From Oscillospiraceae bacterium (GTDB lineage Bacteria; Bacillota; Clostridia; Oscillospirales; Acutalibacteraceae): a stretch of DNA of 45,529 bases. The position numbers and the translations under genes were made by a program. Shown here in pieces: positions 24,479 to 33,514 of this stretch. Under the pieces are notes generated by a model, which worked only from the letters and a program-made list of their open reading frames with translations, ran no database searches and was not told the origin of the DNA. The number at the start of each line of letters is the position of its first letter. Within the stretch, counting starts at the first letter, position 1. The stretch covers positions 1 to 45,529 of the forward strand of contig JAQXSC010000006.1 of the NCBI GenBank assembly GCA_029218825.1, given 5' to 3'.

Positions 24479-25401
24479 TAAAGCATATTCTTTTTTTTCA
24501 GTATCAGTAAGGTTACAATGCAGATTGCTATAGTGCCGATTGAAATAAGTCCGAATCCGTAAACATTGTTTGCAAACTCCATAGGCACGTTCATTCCGAA
24601 AAATCCTGATATAATAGTAGGAATAGCCATTACAAGTGTGATGGATGTAAGGTATTTGATTACGTTGTTCAATCGGCTGTCCATTACCGCAGATACAAGT
24701 TCTCGTGTAGAATCGATAATGTTACGGTAAATGTTCGTCATTTCAATAGCCTGATTGTTTTCAATCATTGTGTCCTCAATAAGTTCCTCGTCCTCCGGAA
24801 ATTGGTTTAGCCTTTTCAGTCGCACGATTACCATATTGTTTGCACGTAGTGAAGTTTCAAAATATACAAGAGAAGTTTCAAGTTCGTGGAGTGAAATTAT
24901 GTCCACGTCCTTTGTTGTCTTTCCTGCATTTGTCTCAACTGCCGTTCTCCTTTTATCAATAGCACGAAGGTCATACAGGTATATTCTTGTAATACAGTAG
25001 AGCATATGATAAACAAAACGCATTTTCTTGCGAGTTGAGAAGTTGCGCATTTTAAACCTTAAGTTGCGTTCAAAGAACTCAATCTCCTCACGGCAAACGG
25101 TAATAACTGCGTCTTCGGTTATGATAATACCCATAGGAATAGTGGTGTAGTACTGTTCCTCGTTTCTCTCCTCGGTAATGGGAACGTCCACAAGGATAAG
25201 GGTGTAATCGTCCTCCACCTCAATACGGGAACTTTCCTCGTCGTCAAGTGCGGCTACAACGTCGCTGTAGTCAATATTGTAGTGGTCAACAATCTGCTGG
25301 TTTTCTTCGGCGTCAGGCTTGGTAAGTTTTATCCAGACACCCGGTTGGAATTCCTTTACCTCGTTAAGCACACCGTTTTCTGTTCTGTAGATATTCAGCA
25401 T
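24478..25401 (-). CDS. corA: CorA-like divalent metal transporter
   Basis: Mg2+/Co2+-type channel protein of 307 residues. A long acidic cytoplasmic N-terminal part ('DALDDEESSRIEVEDDYTLILVDVP') and a coiled-coil stalk lead to two C-terminal helices. The family selectivity motif GMN is present as FFGMNVPMEF near residue 276. CorA assembles as a pentamer in the cytoplasmic membrane. I start at the ATG at 25401 (MLNIYRTENG) because GAGGTGG precedes it; the longer frame upstream has no ribosome binding site. The gene stands alone; an imperfect 6-bp hairpin lies in its 155-bp leader, but I see no M-box riboswitch. Confidence 0.9.
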   Translation of the reverse strand: MLNIYRTENGVLNEVKEFQPGVWIKLTKPDAEENQQIVDHYNIDYSDVVAALDDEESSRIEVEDDYTLILVDVPITEERNEEQYYTTIPMGIIITEDAVITVCREEIEFFERNLRFKMRNFSTRKKMRFVYHMLYCITRIYLYDLRAIDKRRTAVETNAGKTTKDVDIISLHELETSLVYFETSLRANNMVIVRLKRLNQFPEDEELIEDTMIENNQAIEMTNIYRNIIDSTRELVSAVMDSRLNNVIKYLTSITLVMAIPTIISGFFGMNVPMEFANNVYGFGLISIGTIAICIVTLLILKKKNML

Positions 25402-25556
25402 TTTAACCACCTCATTTCGTATTTTGAAAGAGCAAACTGTATTTAGACTAATTTGCTGTAAATTATATTTTACTACATTTTTCAACAATAATCTATAGTG
25501 AATTGTAAATAAATGTACCTTTGCAAAAAATAAATTTTTATAGGAATATTCAAATA

Positions 25557-26399
25557 TCAGTTTATTTCAACAACACAAACTTCAGGGGGATTGTTAAGCC
25601 TGGGTATGCCGATGCTGTTTCCAAGACCGCTTGTGATTATCATTTCAACGGTGCCTGAACTATAATAACCCATATCGTATTCAGGAAACCAGCCTTGATT
25701 AGGTGCAATTAATCCTCCTGCCAAGGGCAATCTGACAAGTCCGCCGTGAGTATGACCGCAAAGCATCAGGTCAATATTTTTGTCCTTTAATCCCCAAAAA
25801 TAAACTTCAGGTTGATGAGTTAAAAGAATGGAGTAATTTTCCTTTTCCTGCTCAATAAAACTGTCTAAAAAGTGCCTTGCAGGGTTGTCATAATCAGGGG
25901 CTTCATATTCATAATATGGGTAGTCAGTCAGTCCGCCTATAGTAATTATTTCTTTGCTCTGTGTCTTGAAAGTAACCATTTCATTGTCCAAAAAAGTCAC
26001 TCCGCTTGACTTAATTTCCTCAATCAATTTGTCATATTCGCCGTAAGTTTTTTCGTGATTACCCAAAACATAATAAACAGGAGCAATCTTGCAAAGTTGC
26101 GGTAACAGTTTTATAACAGGCTCTCTTGAGTCGTTTTCGTCAGTTACCATATCTCCGTCAACTGCAATAAATTCAGGATTTTGCTCCCTTATTTTATTTA
26201 CAAGGTCAATATTATTTTCACCGAATTGTTTGTTGTGTAAATCGGAAATCAGCACAAACTTTACGCTGTTATTAAGTTTATCGGTGTTAATGTTATAGGT
26301 GTTCACCGTCAGCACATTGGCGGAATACCAAATATTTACACCGAATAGTATTAAAAGTACAGCAATTATAATGCCAAAAGTAATGAGAAATTTTTTCAT
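25557..26399 (-). CDS. Membrane-anchored calcineurin-like metallophosphoesterase
   Basis: Protein of 280 residues with one N-terminal transmembrane helix (about 4-24) and a phosphoesterase domain oriented outward or membrane-associated. Metal-binding motifs appear in order: LISDLHNKQFG (D-x-H), VDGDMVTDEND (GDxVxD type), YVLGNHEKTYG (GNHE), LLTHQPE and MLCGHTHGG (GHTH). Members of this YkuE/YaeI-like group hydrolyse lipid-linked or other phosphoesters such as UDP-diacylglucosamine or cyclic nucleotides; the substrate here is undetermined. It has its own promoter (26431-26459) and a TAAGG ribosome binding site. Confidence 0.88.
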   Translation of the reverse strand: MKKFLITFGIIIAVLLILFGVNIWYSANVLTVNTYNINTDKLNNSVKFVLISDLHNKQFGENNIDLVNKIREQNPEFIAVDGDMVTDENDSREPVIKLLPQLCKIAPVYYVLGNHEKTYGEYDKLIEEIKSSGVTFLDNEMVTFKTQSKEIITIGGLTDYPYYEYEAPDYDNPARHFLDSFIEQEKENYSILLTHQPEVYFWGLKDKNIDLMLCGHTHGGLVRLPLAGGLIAPNQGWFPEYDMGYYSSGTVEMIITSGLGNSIGIPRLNNPPEVCVVEIN

Positions 26400-26430
26400 A
26401 ATAAAACCTTACTTATCATTATCTGTAGTT

Positions 26431-26459
26431 ATTATAAATAAATATTTAATATTATTCAA
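26431..26459 (-). promoter_or_regulatory. Sigma-A promoter for metallophosphoesterase
   Basis: On the minus strand TTGAAT (complement of 26454-26459) and TATAAT (complement of 26431-26436) are spaced 17 bp, about 30 bp from the ATG. Confidence 0.7.
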
Positions 26460-26474
26460 TAGTAATTATTTATA

Positions 26475-26569
26475 ATTCTGAATTAGAATAATAATTAGTT
26501 GTCGGCATACAAAATAAACAAATATGTTTGATAATATAGACAATTATAATTTATTTTCTAATTTAGAAA
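26475..26569. promoter_or_regulatory. Pair of related palindromes upstream of capD-type gene
   Basis: Two similar odd palindromes lie 80 bp apart: ATTCTGA-A-TTAGAAT at 26475-26489 (one mismatch between arms) and TTTCTAA-T-TTAGAAA at 26555-26569 (perfect 7-bp arms). The second ends 19 bp before the -35 of the downstream promoter. Spacing near eight helical turns would suit a looping repressor, but AT-rich DNA produces such palindromes by chance, so this is a candidate only. Confidence 0.35.
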
Positions 26570-26588
26570 TAAAACCCCTTCCTTATTA

Positions 26589-26617
26589 TTGACAATATAC
26601 ACAAAATGATATATAAT
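26589..26617 (+). promoter_or_regulatory. Consensus sigma-A promoter for capD-type gene and glmS
   Basis: Perfect TTGACA (26589-26594) and TATAAT (26612-26617) with 17 bp between. No terminator lies between the two genes, so both are probably read from here. Confidence 0.88.
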
Positions 26618-26668
26618 TGACTAAAGTATATTATAAATTAACAATTATGTCATATTTTAGGGGATTTT

Positions 26669-28546
26669 ATGAAAATGAGAAAACTGAATGCAAGAAAAAT
26701 TCTTCTTGCCTTAGCAGACGTTTTTATAATTGTTATAGGCACAATTATTACGAATCAGATATTCGGAATATTTGCACCTGCATATTCGCAACCGTTCAAA
26801 GGACTTTTGTATATTATGGGTGCTGACGCAGTAATGTGTCTGCTTGTTCAGTATGCAATCGGTACCTATTCAAAAGCGTGGCGTTATTTCAGAATACGCG
26901 ATTACGTTTCCTGCAGTATCGGTGTTTTTATAGGACAGTTTTTGGCGATTGTCCTGTTCTATGCATTCGGTAAGGACGTTTCTAAATTTTTTTTCCTTGT
27001 AAACTTCCTTATTATTTTAACCGGAACACTGTTATTTAGGTTGATTTTCAGAAAAGCCTTTTTGGATTTAACCGAAGCAGGCAGTCTTGAAGATACACAA
27101 AGAACTCTTATTGTAGGTGCAGGTCATGCTGCTTCTATGATATTAGAGGAACTTGAAGGTGCAAAATACGACAGCAACAACCCTTGGAAAAACATTTTGC
27201 CTATAGCCCTTGTAGATGACGATAGTACAAAAATACACACAAAAGTACACGGAGTAAGAGTTTTAGGCTCTACAAACGAAATCGAGGAAATAGTAAAGTC
27301 CTGTGGCATTACGCAAATACTTATTGCAATCCCCTCTTGCGGTGAAGAGGACAGACGCAGAATTATTGACATCTGCTCAAAAACAGAGTGTAAAATCAAA
27401 GTTATTCCGTACCTTGGAGATTTGCTTTTTGATGATGACCATTCAAAGTTAATTTCCCAGGTTCAGGATATTAAAATTGAGGATCTGCTTGGCAGAGAGC
27501 CAATTAAATTTGATAATAAAAAGATTGAAAAGTTAATCGAAAACAAAGTTTGTCTTGTTACCGGCGGCGGTGGTTCAATAGGTTCTGAACTTGTGCGTCA
27601 GATTGCAAAGTATCACCCAAAGCAGGTTATAATTGTTGATATTTACGAGAATAACGCATACGATATTCAACAGGAACTGCTCCTTGAATACGGCAGTGAG
27701 TTAAACCTCGTTACCTTAATTTCATCTGTCCGTGACTATGACAAGATGGACTTAATATTCAAAACTTACAGACCTAACCTTGTGTTCCACGCAGCCGCTC
27801 ACAAGCACGTTCCGCTAATGGAAACCGTGCCGGAGGAGGCTGTTAAGAATAACATTTTCGGCACATTTAATGTTGCCACTTTGGCTGAGTTTTATAATGT
27901 AGATAAGTTTGTTATGATTTCAACAGACAAGGCGGTAAATCCTACAAATGTAATGGGATGCACAAAGCGTGTTTGTGAAATGATAGTTCAGTATAAGGCT
28001 CAGCACAGCACTCATACGGAATTTGTATCCACACGTTTCGGTAATGTTCTCGGCTCTAACGGTTCGGTTATACCTCTGTTCCGCAGACAGATTGAAAGCG
28101 GAAAGCCTGTAACCGTAACTCACCCTGATATTATCCGCTACTTTATGACAATTCCCGAGGCGGTGTCACTTGTGCTTGAAGCAGGCGCTATGGCAAAGGG
28201 CGGAGAAATCTTTGTCCTTGATATGGGTGCGCCTGTAAAGATTACTACACTTGCAGAAAATCTGATTCGTATGTACGGCAAAGTTCCTTACAAAGATGTT
28301 GAAATTAAGTTTACCGGACTTCGTCCCGGCGAAAAACTTTTCGAGGAACTTTTAATGAGCGAGGAAGGCCTAAAGGAAACTGAAAACAAAAAGATTTTCA
28401 TAGGAAATCAAATTGAAATTAACACCGAGGAACTTCTTGCAAAACTTGAGAAAATTCAGGAATATGCAGATAAAAACGAAAGCGAAAAAATCGTAGAAAT
28501 GTTGGCAGATATTGTGCCTACATTTAATCATCAACCAAACAAATAA
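26669..28546 (+). CDS. Membrane nucleotide-sugar 4,6-dehydratase (CapD/WbpM/PglF-like)
   Basis: Protein of 625 residues with four N-terminal transmembrane helices (about 10-125), a first nucleotide-binding domain starting at 'RTLIVGAGHAASMIL', and a C-terminal SDR domain. The SDR part has the NAD loop VTGGGGSIGSELVRQ (near residue 295), 'FHAAAHKHVPLME', and STDKAVNPTNVMG, in which the usual catalytic Tyr-x-x-x-Lys is replaced by Met-x-x-x-Lys as in the WbpM/FlaA1 group. These enzymes convert UDP-GlcNAc to a 4-keto-6-deoxy sugar for bacillosamine-type or capsular glycans. Start is the ATG at 26669 after TTTAGGGGA. glmS follows 26 bp later, so sugar modification and GlcN-6-P supply are co-transcribed. 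Confidence 0.92.
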   Translation: MKMRKLNARKILLALADVFIIVIGTIITNQIFGIFAPAYSQPFKGLLYIMGADAVMCLLVQYAIGTYSKAWRYFRIRDYVSCSIGVFIGQFLAIVLFYAFGKDVSKFFFLVNFLIILTGTLLFRLIFRKAFLDLTEAGSLEDTQRTLIVGAGHAASMILEELEGAKYDSNNPWKNILPIALVDDDSTKIHTKVHGVRVLGSTNEIEEIVKSCGITQILIAIPSCGEEDRRRIIDICSKTECKIKVIPYLGDLLFDDDHSKLISQVQDIKIEDLLGREPIKFDNKKIEKLIENKVCLVTGGGGSIGSELVRQIAKYHPKQVIIVDIYENNAYDIQQELLLEYGSELNLVTLISSVRDYDKMDLIFKTYRPNLVFHAAAHKHVPLMETVPEEAVKNNIFGTFNVATLAEFYNVDKFVMISTDKAVNPTNVMGCTKRVCEMIVQYKAQHSTHTEFVSTRFGNVLGSNGSVIPLFRRQIESGKPVTVTHPDIIRYFMTIPEAVSLVLEAGAMAKGGEIFVLDMGAPVKITTLAENLIRMYGKVPYKDVEIKFTGLRPGEKLFEELLMSEEGLKETENKKIFIGNQIEINTEELLAKLEKIQEYADKNESEKIVEMLADIVPTFNHQPNK

Positions 28547-28572
28547 TTTTTATTAATCGGAGGACTTATACA

Positions 28573-30405
28573 ATGTGCGGTATTGTTGGATATGTTGGAC
28601 CACGTGATTGCAGTGATGTGCTTGTAAGCGCTTTACAAAAACTTGAGTATCGTGGCTACGACTCCGCAGGTATTGCTGTGTTTGATGAAAATGATGTTAT
28701 CACCACAGTAAAAACAGAAGGTAAATTACAGAATTTAAGAGATAAACTTCAGGTTGTGGGAAAACCACAGGGACACGTAGGTATCGGCCATACAAGATGG
28801 GCAACTCACGGCGAACCCTCTGACGTAAATTCACACCCCCACAGCGGTGCAAGAGTTACAATAGTACATAACGGTATTATTGAAAATTATCAGGAAATCA
28901 AAAGTTTCCTAACAGGCAAGGGCAGAGAATTTCTTTCAGAAACAGATACAGAGGTTGTAGCACAACTGCTTGACTTTTACTATGACGGCGACCCTATTAA
29001 AACTATCGACAGAGTAATGGGTGAGGTTGTAGGTTCCTTTGCTTTGGGAATTATGTTCAAGGATTTTCCGGACAGAATTTTTGCTGTCCGCAGAGAAAGT
29101 CCGCTGATCGTTGGTATTGCTGACGGTGAGGCTTTTATCGCATCTGACGTTCCTGCAATTTTACAGTACACAAAGGACTACTACCTTTTAGAGCATGACG
29201 AAATTGCAACCCTTACAAATGAGGGAGTTTCCTTTGTTGACAAATACTTAAATCCTATTGAAAAAGAATTGAAAACCGCCGACTGGGATCAGGAGGCTGC
29301 CGAAAAAGGCGGTTATCCTCACTTTATGATTAAAGAAATCAACGAACAGCCGGAGGCTATCAGAACAACAATTATGCCGAGAATCAAGGACAATCTACCT
29401 AACCTTGGGGAATGTGGCATAACGCTTGAAATGCTGAAAGGCTTTAAGTCTGTTACAATAGTAGCCTGTGGTACTGCTATGCACGCAGGAATGGTGGGCA
29501 AGTATGTAATTGAGGATTTGGCACGAATCCCTGTAAACGTTGATATTGCGTCAGAGTTCAGATACAGAAACCCAATCATAGGAGATGGGGATTTGGTAAT
29601 TATCATTTCCCAATCAGGGGAAACTGCCGACTCACTTGCGGCTTTACGTCTTGCAAAGCAAAAGGGTGCAAAAATTCTTGCTATCGTTAATGCAAAGGGC
29701 AGTTCAATCGCCCGTGAGGCGGATATGCTTATTTATACACTTGCAGGCCCTGAAATTGCCGTAGCATCAACAAAGGCTTATATTACTCAGATTTCAGTGA
29801 TGTATCTGTTTGCCTTTGAACTTGCTTTGGCTAATGGTAATATTTCCGAAGCGGAATGTAAGCAGTTAACCGAGTCATTACAGAAAATGCCTGAAGCGGT
29901 AAAATATGTAATTGATAACACAAACGAAGTTTGCAAAAAGGTAGGCTCAAAGTTGATTACCGCAGACAGCCTTCTGTATATCGGCAGAGGTCTTGACTAT
30001 GCTCTGTCAATGGAAGGCTCACTAAAGTTAAAGGAAGTATCATATATCCACTCCGAGTCATATGCAGCAGGTGAATTAAAGCACGGTACAATTTCTTTAA
30101 TTGAGGACGGTATGCCTGTAATTGCCGTTGCTACTCAAACGGACTTAATCGAAAAGACAATCTCAAACGTAGTAGAGGTTAAATCACGTGGGGCAAATGT
30201 TATTCTCGTATGTACCGAGGCTTGTTCACAGAAGTTGAAAGAGGGAATTGCAAACTACAAAATTGTTATTCCTAACACTCACGAACTGTTAATGCCTATT
30301 ACAGCGGTAGTACCTTTACAGATTCTTGCCTATTACACAGCAATTCATAAGGGTAACGACCCTGACCAGCCACGAAACCTTGCAAAATCCGTAACAGTAG
30401 AATAG
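28573..30405 (+). CDS. glmS: Glutamine-fructose-6-phosphate aminotransferase
   Basis: Enzyme of 610 residues that makes glucosamine-6-phosphate, first step towards UDP-GlcNAc and peptidoglycan. The N-terminal amidotransferase begins MCGIVGYVG with Cys 2 as nucleophile after Met removal, then 'EYRGYDSAG' and 'GHTRWATHG'. Two SIS domains follow, with 'VACGTAMHAGMVGKY', 'ISQSGETADSL' and the C-terminal 'GNDPDQPRNLAKSVTVE' which closes the active site. A strong CGGAGGA ribosome binding site precedes the ATG. The 26-bp gap from the upstream gene has no room for the glmS ribozyme often found in Firmicutes, so control must lie at the shared promoter or elsewhere. Confidence 0.97.
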   Translation: MCGIVGYVGPRDCSDVLVSALQKLEYRGYDSAGIAVFDENDVITTVKTEGKLQNLRDKLQVVGKPQGHVGIGHTRWATHGEPSDVNSHPHSGARVTIVHNGIIENYQEIKSFLTGKGREFLSETDTEVVAQLLDFYYDGDPIKTIDRVMGEVVGSFALGIMFKDFPDRIFAVRRESPLIVGIADGEAFIASDVPAILQYTKDYYLLEHDEIATLTNEGVSFVDKYLNPIEKELKTADWDQEAAEKGGYPHFMIKEINEQPEAIRTTIMPRIKDNLPNLGECGITLEMLKGFKSVTIVACGTAMHAGMVGKYVIEDLARIPVNVDIASEFRYRNPIIGDGDLVIIISQSGETADSLAALRLAKQKGAKILAIVNAKGSSIAREADMLIYTLAGPEIAVASTKAYITQISVMYLFAFELALANGNISEAECKQLTESLQKMPEAVKYVIDNTNEVCKKVGSKLITADSLLYIGRGLDYALSMEGSLKLKEVSYIHSESYAAGELKHGTISLIEDGMPVIAVATQTDLIEKTISNVVEVKSRGANVILVCTEACSQKLKEGIANYKIVIPNTHELLMPITAVVPLQILAYYTAIHKGNDPDQPRNLAKSVTVE

Positions 30406-30419
30406 CAACGTGACGTTGC
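30405..30419 (+). other. Short hairpin at glmS stop
   Basis: GCAACG-TGA-CGTTGC forms a perfect 6-bp stem starting at the last base of the glmS stop codon. There is no T-run, so it is more likely an mRNA 3'-end stabiliser or chance than a terminator; the true terminator is at 30569-30599. The 150 bp between contains no gene I can support. Confidence 0.4.
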
Positions 30420-30568
30420 ATCCAATCCGAGCAGAAAAGATACATATAATATTGTTCTTTTATGCCCGACAGAATTGTTGTTATTGTTTTGAGGTTAAAC
30501 AAATTGAATTGCTACAAGAGGTCTCTGACCATAATGCAAATTCTTTTCCTATTAAATTAATACAAAAT

Positions 30569-30599
30569 AAGGCAGTGATTTTTTCACTGCCTTTTCTGT
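30569..30599. terminator. Terminator after glmS
   Basis: A 10-bp stem AAGGCAGTGA (30569-30578) with TCACTGCCTT (30584-30593) and a T5 loop, followed by TTCTGTT. The minus strand also gains AAAATAA-derived T residues, so it may serve the converging LRR lipoprotein gene too. Confidence 0.82.
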
Positions 30600-30637
30600 T
30601 GCGATTTTCTATTAATCTTTTAAATGTAGTTGATAAC

Positions 30638-31906
30638 CTAATCAATAGGCACAAATTTCAACTTTTTCTTGCTGGTGGAAAACTTATAGCAACCTTTTAC
30701 AAATTTATGTGCTGTTCCGTTCTTGTAGCCTTTTACCACTAAAGATGTATTTCTGAATAATGTAAATCCCATTGTTGTTTTCCACATATAACCGATATAT
30801 TCTACATTATTTCCGATTGTAATTTTTCTCAGTTTGTTATTTCTAAAAGGGTCATTTGAAACCATTTTAACACTGCCCGGAACAACAAATGATTGCTCAC
30901 TTTTCTTACCGGGATAAGATAACAGTATAGTTTTATTTTTGTCGTATAGTACACCGTTTTCACTTGTGTAGTATTTGTTGTTTTCGGATACCTGATATGC
31001 TTTTAGTCCCTCGACATTTTGGTAAGTGTATTCGCTTTTGTCGGCTCTTTCACCAAAGCTTATAACGCTGTCAGGAATTATTATTGTGTGTGCCTTTGTA
31101 TATGGAGAAACACTATATACCGCTTTAGTTCCTTCCTTTACAGTAATAGTGGATTGTTGGTAATTTGCCGGTATCTGTAGGAGCATTTTCTCATCTTTAG
31201 TGTAAAGTATTCCGTCAATGGATGTGTAATACTTGTTTTCAGGATGTACTTTTATTTCCTTTAGGAAGTATTCACACCCGATACACAATGTGTCCGTGTA
31301 AATATCCATAGCTCCCTCTACTATATACTTTAAGTGTTTTGGCAGTGTTAGGGAAGTAATATCCCTTTGACCGAAAGCAGTGTTCAGGTATTTGCTCATG
31401 TCATCTGAATAACTGTATCCGTAACCTATCTTAATTACCGGAAGTCCCTCTAATTCATCCGGAATTACAACATCCTTTTCATCTCCATAATATTTGTTTA
31501 TACAAATACCGTCTTTATACCTTGATACCAACCAGTCTTCGTTATCTTTTGCTACGTGCATTATTTTGTTGTATTTTTTGATATGCTTTTTGGCGTGATT
31601 ACGCTTTTTATTATTGTCTGAAAATTTATTAGCATAATAGATTGAAAAATCATCGCAATAATCGTAGTAGGGTAAGTTTTTTATATTATATCTTTTACCC
31701 TTTATTTCATAATTTTTATTCAAAGAATAGTCAAAGCGTGATAACTTTCTGTGTGCATAAGCGTTTCTTGTGCTGACAGTTTTCTTTGAAGAAAGTCCAG
31801 TGGCAGTGCTGTTGTCTGTCAGAGCATTTGAAGAACAGCCGTACTCAACTGTTAAACAACCTGCAACAATAATTAAGGATAGTGCAAATGATAATAACTT
31901 TTTCAT
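30638..31906 (-). CDS. LRR_5 (BspA-like) lipoprotein
   Basis: Predicted lipoprotein of 422 residues. The signal ends in the lipobox IVAGC (Cys 17). A basic Lys/Tyr-rich region (about 45-115) with no family match precedes repeated LRR_5 units from about residue 130: 'VVIPDELEGLPVIKIG', 'LTLPKHLKYIVEGAM', 'YTSIDGILYTKDEKMLLQIPAN', 'SFVVPGSVKMVSNDPFRNNKLRKITIG'. The pattern of 'Y.S..GVLY...K..L..YP' is the second BspA-type repeat form. It is probably a surface-exposed binding or adhesion protein; the ligand is unknown. AGGTG precedes the ATG. A 6-bp hairpin (31935-31950) lies in the leader. It stands alone between two terminators. Confidence 0.8.
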   Translation of the reverse strand: MKKLLSFALSLIIVAGCLTVEYGCSSNALTDNSTATGLSSKKTVSTRNAYAHRKLSRFDYSLNKNYEIKGKRYNIKNLPYYDYCDDFSIYYANKFSDNNKKRNHAKKHIKKYNKIMHVAKDNEDWLVSRYKDGICINKYYGDEKDVVIPDELEGLPVIKIGYGYSYSDDMSKYLNTAFGQRDITSLTLPKHLKYIVEGAMDIYTDTLCIGCEYFLKEIKVHPENKYYTSIDGILYTKDEKMLLQIPANYQQSTITVKEGTKAVYSVSPYTKAHTIIIPDSVISFGERADKSEYTYQNVEGLKAYQVSENNKYYTSENGVLYDKNKTILLSYPGKKSEQSFVVPGSVKMVSNDPFRNNKLRKITIGNNVEYIGYMWKTTMGFTLFRNTSLVVKGYKNGTAHKFVKGCYKFSTSKKKLKFVPID

Positions 31907-32043
31907 AAAAACACCTACTTTTTAATTAAGTATAACTCAATCTTTTGAGTAAATCTATTATATCATTATATACTAAAAAATAAAGGTTTTTGTTATAGAA
32001 TGTATGCATTTTGTTACAGTTGGTAGTTAAAGGTTAAAATATG

Positions 32044-32076
32044 ACAAAAAAATATAGCGTACAGGGTACGCTATAT
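32044..32076 (-). terminator. Terminator of the prfA-to-M18 operon
   Basis: A perfect 11-bp stem ATATAGCGTAC (32052-32062) with GTACGCTATAT (32066-32076) and 3-nt loop; on the minus strand it is followed by seven T (complement of 32046-32052). It lies about 20 bp after the aminopeptidase stop. Confidence 0.88.
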
Positions 32077-32095
32077 CAAATATACTTATTATAAA

Positions 32096-33493
32096 TTAGG
32101 TTGTAAAGAATGCGTGGAATGCACGGTAAGCCTCATATACGTCAACCTTTGAAATTAACTCAAAAGGTGCGTGCATTGAAAGTACCGGAACGCCTAAATC
32201 AACTACTTCCACGTTCATATTTGCAACGTACTTTGCAATAGTACCGCCGCCTCCAAGGTCAACTCTGCCAAGTTCACCTGTCTGCCACAGAATATTATTC
32301 TTCTCAAGCATTGTGCGGATTTCTCCCATATACTCGGCAGATGCGTCGGAAGTACCGCCTTTACCGCCGCTTCCTGTGTATTTGGTAATGATTACACCAT
32401 TGTTGATAAAACTTGAATTCTTCGGCTCGTATGCACTTGCGTATGTTGGGTCAAATGCCGCATTAACGTCAGCAGAAAGGCATTTGCTCAAGGATAACGC
32501 TCTGTAGCCTTCAACGCCCTCAGCCTTTGCAAGGTCGTAAATAAAGAATCTCAAAAAGTCGCTCTGCATACCTGTGTTACCGTCAGAGCCTGTTTCCTCT
32601 TTGTCACAAAGATAGGTGATACAGGTGCAGTCAGGAACATCCGTGTTGATAGCCGCCATAACAGCAGGATATGCGCAAACTTTATCGTCGTGTCCGTAAC
32701 CGCCGATTAAACTGCGGTCAAAGCCCACATCTCTTGTTTTGTATGCCGGTACGAGGCACAGTTCAGCAGATAGGAAATCTCCCTCAACAATGCCGTATTT
32801 CTGATTAAGAATGTTCATTACATTCAGTTTTACAAGTTCGGATTCCTCATCGTCACAGGGGAGAGGTCTTGAACCTACCAGCACGTTCAGGTTTTCAGCC
32901 TCAACAATTTTGCCCATTTTCTTTTGAGCCTGTTCCTGTGCAAGGTGAGGTAATAAGTCAGTAATGCAGAAACAAGGGTCTTTTTCATCTACTCCTACAC
33001 ATATGTCAACCTTTGTGCCGTCAAGTTTGACTACCGTTCCGTGGAGAGCAAGTGGGATAACTGTCCATTGATATTTTTTGATACCGCCGTAATAGTGAGT
33101 TTTAAAGAGAGCAAGTGAACTTTCCTCATATAATGGATTTGGCTTTAAATCAATTCTCGGTGAGTCAATATGTGCAATAGACAATCTTGTGCCGTTCTTT
33201 ACTCCGTTTTTTCCGATAACCGCAAGGGCAATAGCCTTGTCACGATTAATATAGTAAATTCGGTCGCCTGCTTTGTATTGCCTGTCCTGTTCAAACTCAA
33301 CAAAACCGTTTTCCTTTGCAAGTTTCAGAGTGTATTTTACAGCCTCACGCTCAACAGGAGAGTTGTCCAAAAACTCCTTGTACCCCTCACAAAACTCATC
33401 AGCCTTTGCGATTTCCTCTTGGGTAAGGGTAGCAATGCCTTTTTTACTTTTCATAAGTATTTGTTCTTTTAATTCTTTTGCGTTCTTTTCCAT
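32096..33493 (-). CDS. M18-family aspartyl aminopeptidase
   Basis: Zinc aminopeptidase of 465 residues, normal M18 size, that removes N-terminal residues from peptides in the cytosol as a dodecameric particle. Metal ligands are visible in 'SIAHIDSPRIDLKPNP' (first His), 'GYGHDDKVCAYP' (bridging Asp), 'DKEETGSDGNTGMQ' (catalytic Glu pair) and the C-terminal 'VPVLSMHAPFEL' (last His). CGGAGG precedes the ATG. It is the last gene of a six-gene minus-strand operon, 21 bp after the lytic transglycosylase gene, and is followed by a strong terminator. Confidence 0.92.
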   Translation of the reverse strand: MEKNAKELKEQILMKSKKGIATLTQEEIAKADEFCEGYKEFLDNSPVEREAVKYTLKLAKENGFVEFEQDRQYKAGDRIYYINRDKAIALAVIGKNGVKNGTRLSIAHIDSPRIDLKPNPLYEESSLALFKTHYYGGIKKYQWTVIPLALHGTVVKLDGTKVDICVGVDEKDPCFCITDLLPHLAQEQAQKKMGKIVEAENLNVLVGSRPLPCDDEESELVKLNVMNILNQKYGIVEGDFLSAELCLVPAYKTRDVGFDRSLIGGYGHDDKVCAYPAVMAAINTDVPDCTCITYLCDKEETGSDGNTGMQSDFLRFFIYDLAKAEGVEGYRALSLSKCLSADVNAAFDPTYASAYEPKNSSFINNGVIITKYTGSGGKGGTSDASAEYMGEIRTMLEKNNILWQTGELGRVDLGGGGTIAKYVANMNVEVVDLGVPVLSMHAPFELISKVDVYEAYRAFHAFFTT

Positions 33494-33514
33494 TTTTACT
33501 TTCCTCCGTATGTA

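Noticed and set aside
25402-25556. M-box (Mg2+) riboswitch upstream of corA
   Set aside because: The 155-bp leader has one imperfect 6-bp hairpin but none of the conserved M-box core and no terminator.
28547-28572. glmS ribozyme before glmS
   Set aside because: Only 26 bp separate the genes, far too short for the ribozyme, and no conserved core is seen.
30410-30742. 110-codon frame after glmS
   Set aside because: It crosses the glmS terminator and the 3' end of the opposing LRR gene, and has no ribosome binding site or family features.
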